The position numbers and the translations under genes are program-made. From the NCBI GenBank assembly GCA_011033025.1, contig WFMF01000099.1, positions 381,369-445,368 on the forward strand: a DNA stretch of 64,000 bases, in the 5' to 3' direction. This DNA is from Beroe forskalii (Eukaryota > Ctenophora > Nuda > Beroida > Beroidae). Below are positions 32,840-45,012 of the stretch, piece after piece. Under the pieces are notes generated by a model that saw only the letters and a list, made by a program, of their open reading frames with translations, was not told where the DNA came from and searched no databases. How positions within the stretch are numbered: position 1 is the stretch's first letter; every line of letters begins with the position of its first letter.

Positions 32840-35800
32840 AGTTATGTCTGGTTTCCAATATTTGGGATGAAATCTGCAAAATTGTTAGAGTTCTTGGGCT
32901 TTTGTTATCCTTTCCCTTTAGACCTTTTGCAAAAAGCCGGGAAAACTTCGGGGCCCCCCCATTTTGGGCCCCCTTTTTTTCCAGTGACGACGATCTGAAA
33001 TACCATATCTTGGCTTGGAAGGCAACCTTCTAGCTCAAACAAATCAAATCATCATTTTTATATACGACTTGTTAATAAACATATCCCAAATTAGGAAATG
33101 ATTAGGGGCCCAAAAACCCTTTTTTGGGGCTTTCCCCTCAAAATTTCGATTATTATTTGGGCTGGGAAGGTTACAGTTTTGTTTATAGCTCAAAAATCAT
33201 TGTCGGTTTATACACTATTTTCAGAACTTTTTCTAAATGCTCAGGAAATAGTTTAAAAAAACCCTTTTTTTAAAAACCCCTAAAATGCCCAGGAAATGAG
33301 TTATGGGCCAAAAAACATTTTTAGGCTCTCGTGACTCATTAAATTTGGTCAATTATCATATCATGGCCCAGGAAGGTTGCAGAGACTTAGTTCATAGTTC
33401 AAACGAAACACAGCCATCATGTTTTCATGTGACTTGTTTATAAACATGGTTAAAATAGCCATTAGGTATGCTTTAAAATGCTCAGGGAATGGGTTATGGG
33501 CAAAACAATATTTTGGGCCCTCACGACTTCACGACTTTAATTTGGTCAATCAAATATCATTTTCAGGACAGCTCAAACTAACTGCATTCATCATAATGTT
33601 TATATAAGCTTCAATGAACATACCTATCATGCTCTTAAATGGCAAATGCTCAAAAAATGAGTTATGGGCCAGACCCCATTTTTGGGGTCCATCTAATGGA
33701 CCCGATTATCGATCTGCTCCAACTAAACTTCCCACTTGACCAACATCAGAGTTCAGTTCTATTTTTCCATATTGTTAATAAAATATCAAGTTTGACATAT
33801 TCTCACAGTGCATTTACTGAGTCACTGGTAACTTGATGAAGTTTATCCAAATCAGTCAGAAGGGCCATCAGATGTTCGACCACCTCAAGGTTGATGTTGT
33901 GTAGTTTAGTCTGGGTTCGAATAGCTGCAGCTGTATCCACAGACTAGACGGTTGGCAGTTTGCAGGTATCCAAGCAAAAATGCAATTTCTATAACGATTC
34001 AAACATTTTGTAATTCTTACAAATTTGGGAAATTTGGCCCTTATTGGACTGAAAAAGATCTTTTATACTTCTTGCTGGAGAGCGTGACTTCAACAGTGGA
34101 GGAATGATAGCTACAGAACCTGGTCTTGATGTTGTTGTGAACGTGATGTCACAACAGTTTGAAACAACTTTGTGGAGGATCTTCCACAATCCACATCATC
34201 AAAATTACATAGGGTACCCGCCAGTGTTGCAGTTACATGAGGTTCAGTTGAGCAAGTCGTTCCCAATAGTTGTGATCATGCTGTAGACCCCGTATGCAAC
34301 CAGTGAATGTTCTCTGTTCCCCCTCTAAGAGCTGGATTTCAGTATCTTTGCATGGCATGGGTTCCACAGTGGGCAATGTAGAATGTTCGTCACTAGCGAC
34401 TTTTAGCTTTTTAGAGAGTCAACATTATTATTCATGTCACGAGTTTTAAATACATTGAACACCTTGGACAAAGAACTTCTAGCTTTTGACACTGTATTCC
34501 CAATGTGCCAAGACCAACTGAGATCACTTTATACTTTTATACAAGAACTCCGAGATCTCTGAGGTGTTCGACTGGCCAAGAAGAACTTCATCGGAAATTT
34601 CGTAGCACTAGGTTTCAGCAACAACCGAGTTCAAAATTAGAGCTTTCACATAGCAAGTTATTTCTTTGTGACCATCATAGCATCCTCTTGAAGCAGCATG
34701 CAGTCTTCAAGGCAGGCATTCGCCATTTTGTTTAGAAATTCAAGTATCAATCAGCAAAAGGGCTCACCTTAGCTGATGAAGCCACTAATTGTTCTAGGTC
34801 ATTCATCAACAATATGAAGAGGAGTGGCCACTGGTCTTTGTATGATTCTTTGATGAACACCGTTCAAAACCTTGATAACTTCATAGTGTACACCATTCAA
34901 AACCACCACTTGATCTTAATCAGTGCAAAACGACTGGATCCATCCAATAAACTTGTTGTGAAACCCATCTCTTAGAGCGAGAAAAGAAGTTCCATTTTCC
35001 AAGAGATTTAGTCAACCATTATTTTAAGCTTTTTCATAGTCCATGTAGATAGAATCTGTGTCTAATAAATCATAAAAGTGATTCATCATTTGATTCATAT
35101 ACAGCTCCAGTATGATCTGAAACATTGTTTTTCTCAGTTAACAGGTTTTTGGATTCAAGATGGTACACAATGTGTTTTCACTTTTCTGACAACTCTCTTG
35201 TACAATTTCAGTTGTACACTAAATTATCAGTTGTGAGGACCACAGTTGTGGGTTCTTGGCCTGTTACTCAATTGCTGAGCATTTAAGAGCATATGCTCAT
35301 TAGCAAGTCGTGTATAAACACGATGATTGCGATTCGTTTGAGCTATGAATGAAGTCTGTACGACCTTACTATGCCGAAATATGATAATTGCCCAAATTAT
35401 GAGTCGCGAGTGCCCAAAAAGTGGGTTTTTGGCCCATAACTCATTTCCTGAGCATTTTAGAGCATATGTTCATTAGAAAGTAGTGTATAAACACGCGAAT
35501 GCGATTCGTTTGAGCTATGAACGAAGTCTGTACGACCTTCCTAAGCCGAAATATAATAATTGCCAAATTATGAAATTTTAAGTGCCCAAAAAATGGGTTT
35601 TTGGCCCATAACTCATTTCCTGAGCATTTTAGAGCATATGTTTATTAACAAGTTGTATATAAACATGATGATTGCGATTCGTTTGAGCTATGAACGAAGT
35701 CTGTACGACCTTCCTAAGCCGAAATATGATAATCGCCGAAATTATGAGGCGCGAGTGCCCAAAAAATGGGTTTTTGGCCCATAACTCATTTCCTGAGCAT

Positions 35801-36050
35801 TTTAGAGCATATGTTTATTAACAAGTCGTATATAAACATGATGATTGCGATTCGTTTGAGCTATGAACGAAGTCTGTACGACCTTCCTAAGCCAAGATAT
35901 GGAATTTCAGATCATGCGATGAGTGGAAAAAGGGCGTGGCCCAAAAATGGGGCAAGCCCCATCTGAAAAAGTTGTCTCCCGGGCTTTTTTCGTTCAAAAT
36001 GGTCTAAGGAAGGTATAACAAGTGTCCATAGAACTCTAACAATTTTTGCA
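32840..36050. mobile_element. Insert of satellite-like fold-back repeats around a LINE fragment
   Basis: The insert is absent from the right arm of the inverted duplication. Its left part (33.05-33.7 kb) and right part (35.27-35.95 kb) carry about 170-bp units in opposite orientation. They are related to those of the 14.4-18.9 kb elements (GGCCCATAACTCATTTCCTG, AACAAGTCGTATATAAACAT, TCTGTACGACCTTCCTAAGC). The centre is a degraded LINE RT. A short GTCTGG/CCAGAC pair lies near the ends, but termini and target duplication are not clear. Confidence 0.65.
33900..35110 (-). pseudogene. Degraded LINE reverse transcriptase fragment
   Basis: Minus-strand translation with stops and frameshifts gives DSIYMDYEKAFK (about 35060-35020), a GFHNKFIGWIQ block (about 34970-34930), PLHIVDE/LLMNDLEQLV near 34820-34780, and SPFAD before a stop. 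These follow the order of RT motifs in non-LTR elements. The element is dead, and it lies between inverted satellite blocks. Confidence 0.65.
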
Positions 36051-38576
36051 GACAAATGTGCATAACTTACCAGACTATTACGGGAATAGTAGATGTACTG
36101 GAAGTACACTTCCCTTACATAGTACTCTAATTGAGTTATCTGTCACCAACTATTCTGATACTGTGACAGTGCAGGTATTTCTCTATCGAGTCTACTGTAT
36201 GCACTCTCGACAGATTACTGTATTGAGTATTCTGTACTTGAACTATGCAATAAATGATGTTATGCACACTGTACCACTGTGAAATGAGACCTTGAAAAGT
36301 TGAAATGTATGAAGACTCCAAAAAGTTGGGTCCAGTATTAACCATGAAGTATAAATGTTGGATTCCGATTATATATCATGTCAGACATGTCATTTGTAGA
36401 TTGTAAACTTCAAATGTCACTTTCTATGTGAAAATTAATTGTCATTATCTGTAATGAATAAGTGCCACAGGTAAAAACAAAATGTTTTTTATCCGTCAAG
36501 TTTTTTATATCCCTCAAGTTTACCTTTTTTTAAGTTTTTCACATTAAACGGTTACAATCAGGTAACCCTCTCTCGTTATTCCTCTAAAACACAGTAAACA
36601 CACCGCACTATAGTCTTTGGTGTATTGTCCTCTACCCGATTCCTATGTGTGCTCTTTTGTTATTACCTCATGTGGCCGGAGAACTCCAGACCTTAAAATG
36701 AAATACCAGGCATTGGAATCCTAATTAACTCCCAACATTCTATTGTACGGAGAGAACTCATTAGCAAATCTATATGCTATGAGCACTGCACTGCAAGGCA
36801 CGGTTCAAACATGCTGATTATTCCTTAAAAGGAATAATGCTTTCTCAATATATAATATTATATTCGGGTTATTATTGAGTCTATTATCAGGGTTAATTGA
36901 TTCTGTTTATTATCAATACAGCCTCCACTACTGTTGCGCTATATCGATATGTTACTGTAGGTGTGTAGTAGTAATCTCAACTCCATCAAATGCAGTACGT
37001 TCTTACGTTATTATAATGATGAGACCACATGTTCAAAATGATGGTGAGACCACATGTTTAGATTATAATGAAAATTCGCCATCTGTTGATGGAATAATAC
37101 ACACATTTCCTCACAAACTGTACACCTACACTACACAGTTAATAATACACAGCTAAACACACGTTCTGGAATGTTCTTCACTTCTACTTCACCACAAAGC
37201 TGTGGACAACGACTTAACAGAGTTAAATTCTGGCTATGCACCAATAATACACCAGCGCCAATATTCGGCTGTGAATTGGCGTACACTCTCCTGAAGTTCA
37301 GGTGAGTGTACGCCAATTCTAGCTCACTGAATATTCTAAGAACTCCGACCCCTGAACAATGGAGAATCTCACTGCATTATTGCAGCTCTGAACAAGAGGG
37401 AATCACTGCATTACTGCTATTAACACTGAAAACTTCCTCTTGAAACATGGCTCCCTGGTTCGCAATACACACATTTCCCCATTGATACCTCACACACAAA
37501 CTCATGGAACTCCCTCAAACACACATGTATGTATACCAGAAGACTGTATTATTTCACTGAGACTGTGGGAGAATACAGGGGCCGTGTACTCCTAGAAATC
37601 GAGCAGTGTACGCTGGACATGGCTATGGGGTTAGGATAATGGGTGTTTCGGGCACGTCTCATGAGCAGTCCTAGAAATTTACATCATGTTTCTTAGTAGC
37701 ATCAAGGCACCACATGATTCAATCTAGCTCATTTAGATTCATTCTTTCAAGTCCAGTTCAATATTTCAATTAATGTGTTTGTTGACAATATTCTAGTGAC
37801 CGGATGATGACTGATCAGCTACTTGGCTAATGTGACATTGTTGTTCCCGTCGTTGCTCTGCCATTCGCTGTCACGGTAGCTGGTTGCAGCAAGGTACCTT
37901 GTTAGTTGTTACATGCTAGTACCATTCAATCATCCTCTGGAGCTCTGTCACATGACCACCTCCCACCATTCCCATTATCCACTATCCAGTCTCTGTGAGC
38001 TCCGAGTGTTCTGTGTATTTAGTATAACTCTGTTGTAAGTCTGAGATATGATGTCGGGCCTATGTCCTGTATGTATCCATTGCCTGCCTGCTGCTTGAAT
38101 AACAAGTCCTGTGTATGTGTGTGTGCTGCACTTGTCTTTGAAGTCTGTCCAACAAACTGGAAAGCCTCTGTACTAAGTACACACAGCCTACACAGCATAC
38201 CAATGATAGGCAGCTCACCAGCAAAAGATTGGAATTACGTCACTCTCAACCAATCCTTCCTGTCAATATGCGCACTGTTTTATTGCCAATATGCGTGTAC
38301 TATTCGGCTTCATGAAACTCTCTCTGTGTAAACACAGAGTACACTGGAAAATACCACTTAGATTAATAACCCCGGAAGAAGTCTAGAGTTTCTGTACCTC
38401 CTCTAAGAGGCCAGGGGGGCTGTGTTCCCCCTCCCAAGGGGGCCGTTTAGTCTCCTGGTGTACACGGGTCTCACAGTACACTGATCGTTTCAGTTCAGAT
38501 ACTAGCAAGATTGTGTACTAGGTGAAACTCTGTGTGTGCACAGAGTACACTGGAAGCCACTTATTGACAACACCGG

Positions 38577-38886
38577 ATGTACAGTCGCACTGATTGGCCA
38601 TGTTCCGATACTAGCAGGATGTACTGTTGCACTGATTGGTCATGTTCCGATACTAGCAGGATGTACTGTTGCACTGATTGGTCATGTTCCGATACTAGCA
38701 GGATGTACTGTTGCACTGATTGGTCATGTTCCGATACTAGCAGGATGTACTGTTGCACTGATTGGCCATGTTCCGATACTAGCAGGATGTACTGTTGCAC
38801 TGATTGGTCATGTTCCGATACTAGCAGGATGTACAGTTGCACTGATTGGTCATGTTCCGATACTAGCAGGATGTACTGTGATCCGT
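38577..38886. repeat. 42-bp minisatellite, about seven units
   Basis: The unit is GGATGTACTGTTGCACTGAT-TGGTCATGTTCCGATACTAGCA and copies are nearly identical. It is open in several frames because 42 is divisible by 3. The right arm of the inverted duplication has only about one unit at the same place (42357-42410). Confidence 0.93.
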
Positions 38887-39205
38887 TCCAATACTAGCTC
38901 AATATATATGTACATCTATACAGCTCACTATTTCCCAACTACGCCTTCCTTTAGGAAACATGTAAACCAGTGAGCCGAGCTGACTGCTCTCTGTTTAGTA
39001 AGCCTCATTTTATATCGGTAAACTGATCACTGAAACTATACCAGGTTTTAAAAGGATATACCTAGGTTATGTGAAGACATGACGATAGGTCCTGGGTCTA
39101 CATGAAACATCTAGGTTTAGTGTATGTTTAGGTGTACAGGATTAGAAGTTCTACGTCTTCTTAGATCGAATGTATTTTGATCGAAATGTATAATTCAGAA
39201 TAAAT

Positions 39206-41115
39206 GGGGGGGATGAAGCCCAAAAAAAACCAAGCCCCACCCTACTTTTCCGATTCTTGGGCTAGGTTTTTTTTGGTTTTTTTAGGTTTTTTTTGGTTTT
39301 TTTTGGGTTACATTTTATTAATTTCTAGCACCTTTCCAAACGATTTTTAGGTTAAAATTCGATTGTTTTATGATGTCTACCATATGACTGTAGATCCACA
39401 GGAGCTTGGTATGTAGCCTAAACGACCTATAATTGTGTAAGTTACTGAATATAATAGAATATTTTCACTCATCTAATCGTTCTGAAATTGGTCTTTAACT
39501 CCTTACACTGGAGTCTGGTGGGTACTTTTTCCAGGTCAGGTCCAATCGAGCTTAGCCTAAGGGGTCATATTACTGTTCTAGGACATAAATGTTTATCAAA
39601 AGCTGTTTGAACATGGTCCTTATTATAGAGTTATGAGCTTATCTGAGCTTCTTGTCAATTGTATTTTATGTACATACTTAGGCTGATCCTCAGCTTTATT
39701 GCTCCTGCTTTATTGAGTCCTGGAAGACCTTTTTAACATTCCTCGCTGAACCAAGACAATCATATCCTAACACTACCTGACTGAGTGACCCTAACCCCTG
39801 GGGATACTTTACAGAACCTTTTCTGGCCCTTAATTTTGAGCATATTATAATTAAAGGCATATACATCGCAACATTATTACCAGAAGGTGCAGCGCTAGCC
39901 CTGTATGGAGCCCTACGGTTTTCAGTTCCTTGTTTAATGAGCCATGCAGCTAGGACATCCACCACATTCAGCCAGGCAAGAGTCTTGCCTGGCTGAATGT
40001 GGTGGATGTCCTAGCTGCATGCTCATAAAGACAAGTTCTCTCCACTCCAGCATGGACATAAGTTGCATATTATATACCGCCAGCACACAGGAAATATTTC
40101 TTTTGCTTTGGAGGGTAGGTGAATCAAGGGCGAAACTGCACTTGGCAAACCCTTACCAACCCCAGAGAAAATTTGACTGACCTTTTCCTGATACCTATTT
40201 GACGTTTCACTTACCCCTAGCAAGAAGTTAAAACCTGAGTGACCTTCTTGCCTCTTCTGACTGCAATAGTGGTCCCTTCATGACCATTGGCTGACTTCAT
40301 GCTGAACCTTGGCTGTCCCTTAATAACAACTGAATGAGTGATTATCTGATTTCTTGATTGTTCTCACTCAACTTCTTCCCTCAAAAGCCTTTTGATCCCA
40401 TAGTAGCATGGCGACCCGTTGCTTAACCTTGTCTAACTCCTGGCTCCTTCTGACCATTACAGTACCTTGATATTGGACAATCATAAGTGACTGTCTCCGT
40501 GGCGACCCTTGGCTATCCTTTGAAATGGTGACTTTTCCAAAACACCTTGTTGATCTCAGATGACACTAGTCTGAACTTTATCAGCCATGAGCAAACCAGT
40601 GAGCCCTAAGAAACCCCCTGTTTCACTAGCACTTGGCAGTTTGCAGGGCCCCTATGTCCTTATTTCAGCACTGAGTGGCCCCCTGGCCTGGTGATTCAAG
40701 TCTGACCACTATTAACCCCCTGCTGATCATGCTGGCTGACCCTCGGCAACTCTTGAGCAGTGCTTTGCTGATAGTTCACCAAAACAATGCCTTAATGTAC
40801 TGATTATGTCATATAAAACACCACAAATCACCCAAAACATCGATAAAACTAACGAATATTGTTTGAAACTATAGTAATATCAATAACAACACATTAATAG
40901 CATCAACAATCCATATTGGCATGAAAAAGTCAAAATTTTTGAAAAGAACCTAACCCAAAAAAAACCAAAAAATACCAAAAAAAGCCAAAAAATACCAAAA
41001 AAACCCAAAAAATACCAAAAAAAACCAAAAAAAACCAAGGCCCACCCTACTTTTCCGATTCTTGGGCTAGGTTTTTTTTGGTTTTTTTTGGTTTTTTTTG
41101 GGCTTCATCCCCCCC
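39206..41115. mobile_element. 1.9-kb DNA element with G7 termini and 7-bp target duplication
   Basis: The ends are GGGGGGGATGAAGCCCAAAA and its exact complement, flanked by AATAAAT on both sides (39199-39205, 41116-41122). The right arm of the inverted duplication has the matching empty site with a single AATAAAT (near 42030). Each end carries T8GG/A8CC tracts around a shared core (CACCCTACTTTTCCGATTCT). The interior has no recognised transposase; one 89-residue minus frame at 39696-39965 is unidentified. The superfamily is uncertain (7-8 bp duplications occur in hAT, P and others). Confidence 0.85.
39944..40020. repeat. Perfect palindrome, 38-bp arms, 1-base centre
   Basis: The left arm 39944-39981 starts ATGCAGCTAGGACATCCACC. 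The right arm 39983-40020 is its exact reverse complement, with one G between. It lies inside the 1.9-kb TIR element, overlapping the start of its only long minus frame. Confidence 0.93.
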
Positions 41116-41556
41116 AATAAATTGTAGAGCGATTTAGCACCTCTCAGGCTCTGTGTGAAATTTATCTCCCTGCGAACTTCACCTTCATTGGATATTAAAA
41201 ATGTATACTCATACGCTCAATGTACATTCACTCAATGTATAGCGAATGGAGCATCTCATATCTGCCATATTATCAAAGGTACAATTTTGCAGGTCCATTG
41301 TTACAAATGGCCACGATATTACTTGCACATTATCATAGCGTTTTGAACCCGTCTTAACTCCTTGTCACTAAAGCTAATAACTGGTTACATGGTAATATAA
41401 GGATGTGGTTATTGTTCATTATTTGTTGAATTATCAAGTATCAACACCATTCATAACCCCAACTCAGTTGTCAGTACGTTCAATGTAAACACTTGCCCAC
41501 CTATATATATAGGGCTTGGAATAGTGTATGAACAAAGCAACAATAGCACCTTTACT

Positions 41557-41656
41557 NNNNNNNNNNNNNNNNNNNNNNNNNNNNNNNNNNNNNNNNNNNN
41601 NNNNNNNNNNNNNNNNNNNNNNNNNNNNNNNNNNNNNNNNNNNNNNNNNNNNNNNN
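41557..41656. other. Assembly gap (100 N)
   Basis: A run of exactly 100 N, the usual placeholder for a gap of unknown size. It sits at the symmetry centre of the large inverted duplication; the sequences on either side (about 41460-41500 and 41657-41700) are reverse complements. Confidence 0.98.
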
Positions 41657-42624
41657 GGCAAGTGTTTACATTGAACGTACTGACAACTGAGTTGGGGTTA
41701 TGAATGACGATGATAATTCTACAAATAATGAACAGTAACCACATCCTTATATTACCATGTAACCAGTCATTAGCTATAGTGACAAGGATTGGAGACGGGT
41801 TCAAAACGCTCTGATAATTTGTAAGCAATATCGTGGCCATTTGTAACAATGGACCTGCAAAATTGTACCTTTAATAATATGGCAGATATGAGATGCTCCA
41901 TTCGCTATACATTGAGTGAATGTACATTGAACGTATGAGTATACATTATTTAATATCCAATGAGTGTGAAGTTCGCAGGGAGAGATGAATTTCACACAGA
42001 GCCTGAGAGGTGCTAATCGTTCTAAAATTTATTCTGAATTATACATTTCGATCAAAATGCATTCGATCTAAGATGACGTAGAACTTCTAATCCTGTACAC
42101 CTAAACATACATCTAAACCTAGATGTTTCATGTAGACCCAGGACCTATCGTCATGTCTTCACATAACCTAGATATATCCTTTTAAAACCTGGTATAGTTT
42201 CAGTGATCAGTTTAGCGATATAAAATGAGGCTTACTAAACAGAGAGCAGTCATTTAGGCTCGCAGGTTTACATGTTTCCTTAAAGGAAGGCGTAGTATAG
42301 GGGAAATAGTGAGCTGTATAGATTGTACATATATTGAGCTAGTATTGGAACCGATAACTGTACATCCTGCTAGTATCGGAACATGACCAATCAGTTGTAC
42401 ATCCGGTGTTGTTAATAAGTGGCTTCCAGTGTACTCTGTGCACACACAGAGTTTCACCTAGTACACAATATTGCTGGTATCTGAAGTAAACCAATCAGTG
42501 TACTGTGAGACCCAGGTATACCAGGAGACTAAACGCCCCCCTAGGGAGGGGGGAACACAGGCCCCCTGGCCTCCTAGAGGAGGTACAGGCACTCTAGACT
42601 TCTTCCGGGGTTATTAATGTAGGT

Positions 42625-43690
42625 GGTACTTTCGAGTGTACTCTGTGTTTACACAGAGAGAGTTTCATGAAGCCGAATAGTACACGCATATTGGCAATAA
42701 AACAGTGCGCATATTGACAGGAATGATTGGTTGGGAGTGACGTAATGCTAATCTTTTGCTGGTGAGCTGCCTATCATTGGTGTAGGCTGTGTAGGCTGTG
42801 TGTACTTAGTACAGAAGCTTTCCAGTTTGTTGGGCAGACTTCAAAGACAAGTGCAGCACACAAACATACACAGAACTTGTTATTCAAGCAGCAGGCAGGC
42901 AATGGATACATACAGGACATATGCTAACCATAGGATACACAGAAGACATAGGCCCGACATCATATCTCAGACTTACTACAGAGTTATACTAAATACACAG
43001 AACACTGCTCACTGCTCAGTGCACACTGGATGAAACTACAGATTACAGAATGGTGGAATGTAGTCATGTGACAGAACTCCAGAGGATGATTGAATGGTAC
43101 TGGGATGTAACAAGGTACCTTGCTGTAACAAGGTACCTTGCTGTAACAAGGTACCCTGCTGTAACTAGGTACCGTGACTAGGTACCCTAGGGGAGAGGGA
43201 GCAGGCCCTCCTAGATTCCATCTGGTTTATTATTAATTGGATCTTTCCAGTGTACTCTGTGTTTACACAGAGAGTTTCATCTAGTAGAATAGTACCCGCA
43301 TATTGCCAATAAAACAGTAGGCTGTGTAGGCTGTGTGTGTACTTAGTACAGAAGCTTTCCAGTTTGTTGGGCAGACTTCAAAGACAAGTGAAGCACACAA
43401 ACATACACAGAACTTGTTATTCAAGCAGTAGGCACGTAATGGATACATACAGGACATAGGCCCGACATCATATCTCAGACTCACTACAGAGTTACTAAAT
43501 ACACAGAACACTCGGTGCTCACAGAGACTGGATAGTGGATAATGAGAATGGTGGGAGGTGGTCATGTGACAGAACTCCGGAGGATGATTGAATGGTGCTA
43601 GCATGTAACAAGGTGCCTTGCTGTAACAAGGTACCTGATTACAGCAAGGTACATTGCTGTAACAAGGTACCGTGACAGCGAATGCAGAAC
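42625..43690. repeat. Direct duplication of about 0.5-0.6 kb in the right arm
   Basis: The block GTGTACTCTGTGTTTACACA ... GTAGGCTGTGTGTACTTAGT ... GTTATTCAAGCAG ... GGAGGATGATTGAATGG occurs at about 42633-43110 and again at about 43250-43590. Each is followed by several GCTGTAACAAGGTACCTT units (43098-43170 and 43610-43670). The left arm has one copy and a single GGTACC unit. Confidence 0.75.
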
Positions 43691-45012
43691 AAGTCTCCAT
43701 CCACATTGATTGAAATATTGTAGTGGGCTGGAAAGAATGAATCTAAATGAGCTAGATTGAATCATGTGGTGGCGTGAGGCTACTAAGAAACAAGATATAA
43801 ATTTCTATGAAGTGCTCATGAGACCCCATTTCCCATGTCCAGGGTACACTGCTCGATTTCTAGGAGTACACGGCCCCCGTATTCTCCTACACTCTACAGT
43901 CTCAGTGAAATAATACAGTCTACACGTGTGTTTGAGGGAGTTCCATGTGTGTGAGGTATCAATGGGGAAATGTGTGTACAGCGAACCAGGGAGCCATGTT
44001 TCAAGAGGAAGTTTTCACTGCTAGTAGCAGTAATGCAGTGAGATTCCCATGAGTTCACCACTGCAATAATGCAGTGAGATTCTCCATTGTTCAGGGGTCA
44101 GAGTACTTAGAATATTCAGTGAGCTATGAATTGGCGTACACTCACCTGAACTTCAGGAGAGTGTACGCCAATTCACAGCCGAATATTGGCGCAGGTATTA
44201 TATTGGTGTATAGCCAGAATTTTACTCTGTTAAGTCGTTGTCCACAGCTTTGTGGTGAAGTAGATATGAAGAACATTCCAGAACGTGTGTTTAGCTGTGT
44301 ATTATTAGATGTGTAGTGTAGGTGTACAGTTTATGAGGGAATGTGTGTAGTATTCCATCAACAGATGGCGAATTCTCATTATAATTCAAACATGTGGTCT
44401 CACCATTATTTTGAACATGTGGTCTCATCATTAATACTGCATTTGATGGAGTTGAGGTTACTACTACAGACCTACAGTAACATATCGATATAGCGCAACA
44501 GTAGGGGAAGCTGTATTGATAATACACAGAATCAATTAACCCTGATAATAGACTCAATAATAACCTGAATATAATATTATATATTGAGAAATTGAGGAAG
44601 CATTATTCCTTTAAAGGAATAATGATCATGTTTGAACCGTGCCTTGCAGTGCAGTGCTCATAGCATATAGATTTGCTAATGAGTTCTCTCCGTACAATAG
44701 AATGTTGGGAGTTAATTAGGATTCCAATGCCTGGTATTTGATTTTAAGGTCTGGTGTTTTCCGGCCACATGAGGTAATAACAAAAGAGCACACACTGGAA
44801 TCGGGCAGAGGACAATACACCAAAGACTATAGTGCGGTGTGTTTACTGTGTTTTAGAGGAATAACAAGAGAGGGTTACCTGATTGTAACCGTTTAACGTG
44901 AAAAACTTTAAAAAAGGTAAACTTGAGGGATATAAAAAACTTGAGGTATAAAAAGACATTTTGTTTTTACCTGTGGCACTCTTTCATTCCAGATTATGAC
45001 AACTAATTTTCA

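Larger units (their letters stand above)
31310..41556 (+). repeat. Left arm of large inverted duplication
   Basis: The sequence reads as the reverse complement of 41657-48470, ending at the gap. Matches include the REEP region (31.3-32.84 kb versus 46.66-48.47 kb), 36.05-39.2 kb versus 42.0-46.65 kb, and 41.12-41.5 kb versus 41.66-42.0 kb. The left arm alone carries a 3.2-kb insert (32.84-36.05), the 1.9-kb TIR element (39206-41115) and an expanded 42-bp array. It lacks the ORF1-only element present in the right arm. Confidence 0.88.

Noticed and set aside
38536..38973. 145-residue open frame with repeated CTVALIGHVPILAG
   Set aside because: Seven 42-bp repeat units remain open in several frames on both strands; not protein-like outside the repeat and contracted in the other arm.
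39696..39965. 89-residue minus frame inside the 1.9-kb TIR element as a transposase
   Set aside because: No DDE/DDD or zinc-finger motif could be identified and the frame begins inside the perfect palindrome; left unidentified.
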